This document shows positions 56,340 to 64,000 of a stretch of 64,000 nt of DNA, one piece after another. The notes under the pieces are model-generated. The model did not search any database and was not told the DNA's origin. It saw only the letters and a list, made by a program, of their open reading frames with translations. Source of the DNA: Aricia agestis (Eukaryota > Arthropoda > Insecta > Lepidoptera > Lycaenidae). Position numbers and translations under genes: made by a program. Within the stretch, counting starts at the first letter, position 1; each line of letters opens with the position of its first letter. The stretch lies in NCBI RefSeq assembly GCF_905147365.1, contig NC_056415.1, positions 12,356,001 through 12,420,000 of the forward strand, given 5' to 3'.

Positions 56340-58240
56340 ATAGAAGTGATTTCGGGAGGAAATTGGTAGTTGAATTTTGAGTTTTTTGCTTCTTATTTTA
56401 TAATTGACAGGGATAAGATTTCCGGATAAGTTATTCGTCGCTAATTTTGAAATGTTTTGCCTACTGCCGAGGCGTCCTTAAAACTTATCTAACACTGGTC
56501 TAAAACGTTATGCACCTAAAGTTAGTCCTTTTCCTTCCCAAGACAAAGGCCAAAGGGTCATAATAAATATTATTATTATTGCCTGACAGATACAATTTAT
56601 TATTATATTCTACAAATGTAATAATAAATATTGTATTTGAATCAGTATTCTACAAACAACATAATTATAATATTAAACCTTCTCTCCATACTCATTTTTG
56701 TAACAATCTCAAAACATGGCAATTTACATATATTATTATTTTCAATAACAAGTTTTTACGTGAATATTTTGAATTTCAATAGGAGAAAAAAGTTGTTTAC
56801 ACCAGTTTGACTGACACGGTAAAGTTTAACGAGTAAGAATTTTAAGTTACTTTACATTTTGCTATATAATAGCCCATAAATTATATGTAGGTAACATAAT
56901 ATATTATAATATTGCCATTTTATGGCTTATAGATTTATTAAAATAATATCCTATCTTAAAATTATGTTTAGCGGCGTGGCTAAATAAGAACGTCTTCATA
57001 CTTTAGATTCAGTTTTGCAGGTAGCCGAATTATAAATTATGGCTGGTGTTTTTAAGCCACTGAAGTATCCATGCCTATTGCCCTCGTGACAACGCTATAA
57101 GCCGATTTAACACAACACTTTTACAAAGCCCGCTAGTTAGGTAGAGAAAGCGTGGCCCTTTTTTTATAGAGCCTTTTATTCCCTAAATCCGCGTAAGAAT
57201 TCTTAAAAACATGGCTTAAGTCTGTACGTGGCCTAACTTTAGGCCATTTACCACCATTTACCTAGAAAACTGAACATCAAAACATCTTCATTCAAGCTAA
57301 TTCTTGTAAACAAACTGTAAACAATTCGCTACTAGGCAATTGGGTTACAAAACGCATTGCCCTCTTTCCCATTGTTACATTCCCATTTCCCACGACTCGA
57401 ATCTATCTCGAATATTCATAAAAAGTGAATTGCCATTTTTTAGTGTAAGTGAGGAAATTTATTGCAGGCCGACTTTGTAACATACACCTTTCACCTTGCA
57501 TAGTTCCCACACACTTTTTTCTACATGTCATTATGGTTTACATACTGAATATGCACGTACTGCATGCAGGAGAGTTTTTATTAAAGTAACCGACTTTCCA
57601 GAAAGGCTGGAAAATAAATTTTGCTTGCTAATGGAACATAGAGACGTTCGAAATTCAGAGGCGAAGATTACCTACCAGTGAATGTTCTACAATTAAAATC
57701 CTAAAATACATCCGTTTAACAATGACTTCTGTAATATAATGTGTCTGACTGCCTCACTCAGAGTGGAAAATTAATTACTTAAATGTACCTAATTAATTCA
57801 AAATTTTGACATAAGCCCCATACATTACCAGCTGTCAAACTCTCCGTTAAATTGAAGGTTAATCGTAATTAAATGTCTCTGAGTACGGCGGTTATATTTG
57901 AAAAGAATTTGAAAGAATTTGAATTTTTATGTATTTTATTACTTAGCAAGTTAGAGATAAGTAGGTCAAACCCTTTATCGAAAATAAAATTGAGCTTAGA
58001 TATTTAATACACGTGTTTTGCATAACAAGATTTCAGATATTATGTTTTATGAGATCATGTTAGTGGCAAGACAGTGTTGTTTTTTTGAAGCCGATTTGAT
58101 TGGCCAAGGAGAAGCTGTCTTGTCACTCTACTCGGTAGGTGTAACAACTTAGAAATGACTGGTAGACACTTCTCAAAGTGGGTGTCGAATAAGTAAACGT
58201 TAACTTATTCGACAGCTTGCTGCAGCTACATCTTGTCGTA
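56340..58240. other. No gene seen
   Basis: AT-rich, with only short open frames of no recognisable origin. Confidence 0.5.
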
Positions 58241-58242
58241 TA

Positions 58243-58360
58243 ACTATCAAGGAAGTTGATTCTTAGGCAGATAAGGGACCTATACGTAGTTTGGTTGCAT
58301 TGGCATTGACCAAGTGACGTTGGTCTGTCAAGAGCCTAGGAATCAATTTCCTCGATGGTA
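58243..58360. mobile_element. Foldback MITE, 'GAAGTTGATTC' family copy 2
   Basis: ACTATCAAGGAAGTTGATTC ... GGAATCAATTTCCTCGATGG. It lacks part of the middle of copy 1. A palindrome AGAGAATGCGAATAA-TGT-complement follows at 58521-58553. Confidence 0.78.
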
Positions 58361-58599
58361 CCTACGAGCTACGTCTTCTCTCCTAACGATGATAAGTGAC
58401 AAGAACACACAGTATTCAATTTCCGGGGTCGATCTTATAATCTGACGAATTGATAAGTGAAAGGTGAAAGGTTGTTCCAGCAAAAACAAACTGCATGTTA
58501 GGAAGGAAATAGGAAGCAACAGAGAATGCGAATAATGTTTATTCGCATTCTCTCGCATTCATAAAATAATGTAATTTCTGCTTGGCGAACATGCAATAG

Positions 58600-58770
58600 G
58601 AATATGTTTGGTTTACTTCGCTGTTTGTGGACCGATTTTCAAAATTCTTGTATTGTCATATAGAATATAATCTTAATTTTGTATAACAATTACGAAAGCG
58701 GTGAGCTGATGATGGAAATCCTTGAAATTTATCAAAACACTCATAGTGGTTAAAATGTTGTTGAACTAGT
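58600..58770 (+). repeat. Dispersed repeat, 'GGACCGATTTTCAAAATT' family
   Basis: TGTTTGTGGACCGATTTTCA and GCGGTGAGCTGATGATGGAA match the repeat at 29150-29300 and 11985-12135. Confidence 0.6.
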
Positions 58771-59624
58771 AACTTAAGCATATGTTACGAATAAGAGAAA
58801 TTTTATACGAAGGTGTCTCTTGGTCCAAAAGCACTGAACAGAACTCCTGAACCTTTAAAGATAAAAGCTTGGAAATTGCAGCATCGCTTACTCGTAGATA
58901 ACTGCAAGCATTTACCACAATTTCGCTTACAGCTTACAGTTTAATATAATATGGATAGTTAATATTCGTAGTGGTTATCTACGCATAAAGCCTTGTGCTG
59001 GCTAAATTCTATGTCAAGTATCTCAGTTCTGGGCTGGTACCGACTTCAAAAGAATGAAAATTGAGTACAGAATTCATTGAGATTTAGTCGAATTTTGAAA
59101 AAGGGCACTAATGGAATAAGAATTATTTCATCGTTTTTAGATCATTTTAAGAATATTGTTTTTCCTTGGAAGTCGGGTTCAATTTTTTGTTAAAAAATAA
59201 TAATAATTTAAGGAATAAGGTGTCTCTATTTGTAACCTTTCAGAGTCGCTTATTCCTAACCAACACTTAAGATTAGCAAAAGGAGTTGTTTCCATTCTGT
59301 AGTGTCCTGTCCAACCTTCGCCACCCATTGAAGGCGAACTGGCCTAAGGAATGCGAACATTGTTTATGGGTCAACTTTTAAATATATAATAATATTTATT
59401 TATGATTTATAAAACGGTGTCTTGAGGCTTTCATTTAATGTTACGGAAACTTTTTCCTTAGAGTGTATGGAGTGGAGCCAAATAGATGGCTCGTGTATGG
59501 CCAGCTTTATTTGGATGAGAATTGGCTAGAGCTCAGTACTTCTTGAAATCTGTTTTGCTTACGTATGCGTAGAGTTGTAGAGTTTACGTATATTGAATTG
59601 GCTGAAAAAATTATAATATACCTA

Positions 59625-59825
59625 CAAGATGACGCCCGCAACTCCGTTGCGACAAAATTCGTTTATCGCGCGGGAACCGTAGATTTTTCTGGGACAAAAA
59701 GTATCCTATGTCCTTTCCCGGGACTTAAAGTATCTCTATGCCAAATTTCAGCAAAATCGGTTCAGCAGTTTGGGCGTGAAGAGGTAACAGACAGACAGAC
59801 ACACTTTCGCATTTATAATATTGGT
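59625..59825 (-). repeat. Dispersed repeat, 'CTGTCTGTTACC' family, antisense
   Basis: AAGATGACGCCCGCAACTCC, GTTTATCGCGCGGGAACCGT, TTTCCCGGGACTTAAAGTAT, CAGACAGACAGACACACTTT. The best-preserved copy in the window. Confidence 0.78.
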
Positions 59826-60321
59826 ATGGAAGTATGGATTTCGGACTACTATACATAATATACAGGTTTATCTACACCAAAATGAACCCGACACGACCAA
59901 AAGAAGCTGGCTTAGAACTTAGCCACAAAAAGACACGTGTTATGTTGTCACCAATTATGTTTTGTGGTATTTACCACACAATTTATTTCAATGGTCTATA
60001 AAATCGTAAATGGTCTATAAAATAATAAATAATACAATTAAGTAATATATTATGTGGCTGTTTCTATGTGGAAACACAACTGAGGTCGCAAGCTTCGTTC
60101 CCATCTTCAAGGTGGTTACGCGTTCTTGGCATTGTATTGCCATTACACTAGTGTCATTATCTCGATGTTATTATGTTATTATGTTTTATTTTCATTCTTA
60201 ATTTATTTTAATTTTACCATCAATAATTATTAAAGCTTTTATCACCAATAATATTTTTATATAGATAATTATAATAATAAGTAATAATTGCTATAAATAA
60301 TGCTAAAATATAAAACAAAGA

Positions 60322-60846
60322 CTATATATAAAAAACTAAATCTAAGTCAGAGGCTGCCGGCAATGTACCCAAGAGGCTGGCAGCATTACCTCGCTGTATC
60401 GCAAGACTAATACTTTGGCCGAGGTAAGCGCCAGCTCTGGGATCGTTAGTTTTCTCAACCAGTCTTTGGAATAACTCTCTGAACATTTGTTTGGCACCAG
60501 GGCCCCACGGACCCAGGGTTTCAACCCCGAAAGGTACAAAAAAGTAATCATTCCCCAGTGCTTCATATTTTCTTCTTTTGTTTGTCTCTGCTTGTGCCGC
60601 CGCAGCTCCCGCTTCCCTTGTTGTGGCCGTCACATGTGACGCCGCTAGCGTGTCCACGCAGGTGGCGTCCCAAACAAGAGGCCTCCCGCGGCTCCATGGA
60701 ACGAGCGTCATTTCGTCGAGCCTTTTGCCGTCGTCACGTGCGATACCGTTCGGCTCGAGAGTGGCCGGCACGTTGACATAGGCAAGGGCCCTGCGGATCA
60801 CGTCGTTCAAGGAAGCATGGCGGGACTGGCGGACTGGACTTTTCAT
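60322..60846 (-). pseudogene. Retroelement-associated ORF (174 aa), C-terminal-domain remnant
   Basis: An uninterrupted antisense frame whose pattern I recognise from multi-copy retroelement proteins of invertebrates: ARDDGKRLDEMTLVPWSRG, PLVWDATCVDTLAASHVTA, KRRKYEALGNDYFFVPFGVE, TLGPWGPGAKQMFREL, then GQSISLAIQRGNAASLLGTL near the end. The Asp-rich block resembles an endonuclease-like fold, but the family's usual RPDG (from memory) is RLDE here. It lacks any reverse transcriptase upstream, so it is probably a 5'-truncated fragment rather than a host gene. Plus-strand Ala/Pro-rich frames over it are shadows. Confidence 0.65.
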
Positions 60847-61472
60847 TCTTATTTGAAATTCGAACCTTTAATACTTAAAAAGTTATTTATTACTTATTTT
60901 AAATCGTTATGTTAAGTATGTATAACCAGAATGTTTTGGCAACATGTGATAGGTCGTGGAAAAACAAGACACAATAGAATTTCTATTGTGTCTCCGACAC
61001 CGGTGACCGTATGGGGCTTGATGAATTAAAATTTAGTATGCTTGTAGTACCTACACCCTGGACACCAATTTTAGGTTAGGTTCTTATATTTTAATCTTGG
61101 GAAAATACCTTTAACGGCTACATATTTCAATTTTGATACTTATAGTAATAGGCTACTTGACCTATATTCAATTTCATTGAACAAATGCATATTTCTAGAA
61201 GAACTTGGCCTAGGAAACCGTATTTCACCCTTATCATCAAATAAAAGCTTATGATTGATAAATAAAGTCGATTTGAGAATTTGATTTTATGAAAATATGA
61301 TTTGTAAGTACTGACGAAAACGCTTTTGCGGTACTTCCGATTTGGATGTGACGTCATCAGACTCGTAATTTAACATCTTTTATTTATCGCGCTCGTTATA
61401 AGTAAGTTTATTTGTACATAAATAATAAGAATAAGCCTAGAAAGATTTGTAAAATATATTTTCTTGAATCAT

Positions 61473-61516
61473 ACGGAGATAATATATAAAACATCAGTTT
61501 TATATATTATCTCCGT
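61473..61516. repeat. Perfect palindrome, 20-bp arms, 4-nt loop
   Basis: ACGGAGATAATATATAAAAC, loop ATCA, exact complement. A second palindrome, AGACACAATAGAA-T-complement, lies at 60967-60993. Confidence 0.9.
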
Positions 61517-61977
61517 TTATTGTAGACGGGAAATGAAATGGCCAAAACTTTTCTCCAAAAGTTTTCAACATTACAAATGATTTCCAATTTCTTATTTAAT
61601 TATTTTATAATTTTTGGGCACTTTTAAACTAGTACATTTAGCACATTAAAAAAATTTCAATAAAGAAAGTATAAAATACAAAAAATATGACGTCACACTA
61701 TGGCGGACAGTGTTGTGGACAGTGTTTTCGGCGCCATTTAAAAGGCATATTTTTCAATCAAGATTTTTATGGGTTTCTACTGTTTAAAATTTTAAGATAT
61801 TAGTTTTTTTGGTGAAAATGGATGATTAAGAAGCGATTAGCATGAAGAAAAAAATAGGTCAAGTAGCCTACTGCTTATTTAAAATCTACGAATAATATTT
61901 TTTTATTATTCGTAGCTTTAAAGGATTTTATTTTTCGTTTTTATATTCCATAGATGTACAATTACATACTTTATGTA

Positions 61978-62087
61978 CTATCAGAGAAGTTAATTCATAG
62001 GCAGATGACCTACGTAATTTGGTCGTGTAACGTCAAACTCAGCCAAATGACGCCAGTTCGTCAACTGCCTATGAATTTCTTCGATGG
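61978..62087. mobile_element. Foldback MITE, 'GAAGTTGATTC' family copy 3
   Basis: CTATCAGAGAAGTTAATTCA ... CTATGAATTTCTTCGATGG. Confidence 0.78.
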
Positions 62088-62089
62088 AC

Positions 62090-63770
62090 CTAAAAATTGT
62101 TGACCGCTTTAAAGTACTTGCAATTTACTGTAACCAGTTTTTGTTGTTATTCCAGTGGAAAACAGAAACATTTTCCTACCAACTAGTTTTTTAAAGAACT
62201 ATTAGACATTACTTTATCATTGATTGCTGTTCACGCCACACTAAGCTAATCTGTATTCTTACATACTGTGAGATTATCCTGCGCAATACCTTTACTAAAT
62301 AATGCAGTTGCAGTGTCTTTACGTCATTGTTAAACCCTTCGAGAATTATTTAATTGTTCGATGCAAACAATCCCGCAAAAAAGGATTACACAAGCGCCGG
62401 CAACTGTATTGCGAATGCGCAAGTTGGTGGCGTTGCCGGCAGTGTCGAAACACGCGTGATATATTTTTCAATCAGGTTGCGTATGAAAGTGCAGTTAGGC
62501 TACGCACGGTCGGACTATGTACACAGTTTGAGTATTGGTTCTATGAATTTCGTTGTGAAAAAGATTCGGTTTCATTATTATGCTATTTTGACATAATAAT
62601 TATGTCAACATACCTGTCCAGTGTCCAGTACCTATCCTTTTAACGCGTACAACGAGTATAGTACTAGCTTCGATAGTATAGTACTAGATTCCTTGGTAAT
62701 TTTGGATGAATGATTAAGTTTCCAGTTGCCACAAACGACGATATGCCTAACACTAGCGACAACTGCATGATTTTGCGATTCGATCTTTGTCGAATGTCGA
62801 CTCTTTGTGTCGAGCCTTACGGTCGCAGCTACTGATCAAGCATCATTATTGAATATTATGCACTTTATTTGCGTAATGTCCGGTTTTTGTGGAAACGTCC
62901 GTAGAAAGTTCCCTCGAAAAATTTCCTCCACGCAATCCGGAGATCACTTTGACAATTTACAAATATAAAGCGGAAGTAGCTTTAGCCGTGCGCGAGTAAG
63001 CGCTTTACGTCCGCTGAATTTACAGCTGAATATGATAACCAATCCTTTTCGCTACTCAAACCTGATAATGCTTCACTTATACCTTTTTACCTTTGGACGC
63101 ACAATCGTTAAACGCTATGAAAAAGGCAAAATTCAAAAGGTTTTTCCTGTTCAGGTTTCTTTATTTTTCTACAGTTTATTTGCATTGAATAGGCTTCTAA
63201 AATACTTTCACACAGTTTATTTAATTTTAACTCAACTTAACTTTCAACGCGTACCTAATCTGTGGCAACTATGTATTAGATATATAACTACGACGGGACG
63301 CACCACTCTCATACTAAATTAGTAATAACTAATACTGCATAATATATACGTACTAAACACAATCAATGCAATACTAGACAAAGGTAATTTGATTAAACAT
63401 TTCCTTTGATAAAAACCGATTATGTAAAGTTTTTTGCTTTAACATGATTTAGTAATATCTTCGATGGTGCAGCGATTATCAGGTTATTGTTGGAAAATTT
63501 CAAAAATGAAATAATAAAAGTTGCTTGACGTTGAGAAATGGCTTGTGAATTCCTAACGACGCAATTCCCCTGAAACTCGTTTAATATGTTATTGGCGATC
63601 GAAACAATCGATAGTTTTTGTACATCACTGAGCTCGTTATTTGAAAATGGTAGATTTTATGAAACTAGCTTTTAAATCGACGCGCCATATGCGTAACTAT
63701 ATATAAAACACTCCTTACGCGGTAATTCAGCATTATATGCATTAATTGTTGTATGACATGCCGATCGCGA
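62090..63770. other. No gene seen
   Basis: Short frames only; 62302-62643 (113 codons, Cys/Arg-rich) overlaps another frame and contains a CGCCGGCAAC...GTTGCCGGC inverted repeat, so it is more likely a transposon remnant. Confidence 0.45.
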
Positions 63771-63778
63771 AACGATCA

Positions 63779-63970
63779 TGCGTGTGTGAGGTACCACCTG
63801 CTTTGCTCAAAATAAAGATGAATATTATTTCAATAATAGTCATAAATAAAATGATATAAGTATAATGGTAACAATGATTTTGTTATTTAACTTGAAATTC
63901 TTATTATTGAAATAATAGTCATTTATATTCATCTTTATTTTGAGCAAAGCAGGTGGTGCCTCACACGTGC
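63779..63970. mobile_element. Foldback MITE at the right edge (~190 bp)
   Basis: GTGTGAGGTACCACCTGCTT...AAGATGAATAT at the left and its complement at the right, about 44-bp arms with two or three mismatches, and a second displaced inverted pair (TATTTCAATAATAGTCAT) inside. Confidence 0.85.
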
Positions 63971-64000
63971 ATGTAATGCACATATTCCAGGACGAAAATT

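Noticed and set aside
60558..60781. Plus-strand Ala/Pro/Arg-rich frames
   Set aside because: Antisense shadow of the retroelement ORF at 60322-60846.

Overview
The window is AT-rich animal DNA with short GC-rich coding islands, GT-AG introns and dense transposon debris. The repeats are types I associate with moths and butterflies: a poly-A SINE carrying CCCTACCC runs, an RTE-like LINE, and many short foldback MITEs. I infer Lepidoptera and cannot name the family. There is no bacterial or phage content.

One host gene can be assembled. It lies on the minus strand and fills 41-29526. I traced 26 coding exons by eye with consistent GT-AG sites and one continuous frame: 6554 coding bases, about 2184 residues, with no stop before the left edge. 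The first seven and a half exons encode a complete Ser/Thr kinase domain whose activation loop ([11 protein letters not shown]) is diagnostic of NUAK, an LKB1-activated AMPK-related kinase. The rest is a long, probably disordered tail, of which more than half comes from a single 3.55-kb exon (41-3590). Two small exons (27 and 42 bp) and one NAGNAG acceptor can vary without shifting the frame. The ATG sits 5 bases after a splice acceptor, so at least one non-coding first exon must lie to the right. The best promoter candidate is a TATA-like, GC-rich patch near 38200-38345. A second GC-rich patch at 54340-54440 may serve this gene or a neighbour.

The right-hand half (about 29.5-64 kb) holds no host coding gene that I can support. 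It contains SINEs, a 5'-truncated RTE-like LINE (47756-49700) with an 11-bp target duplication and a nested MITE, a retroelement-derived ORF (60322-60846), a 200-bp TA microsatellite and many foldback MITEs.

The most unusual object is a 3.3-kb foldback transposon at 38880-42167. It has an 8-bp target duplication (GTAAATAC), long inverted ends built from a 133-bp tandem repeat (4 units on the left, 12 on the right), a nested inverted repeat, and in its middle a 41-codon exon ending in a consensus splice donor. This architecture recalls Galileo/P-superfamily foldback elements. A related curiosity is the number of unrelated near-perfect short palindromes scattered through introns and flanks.
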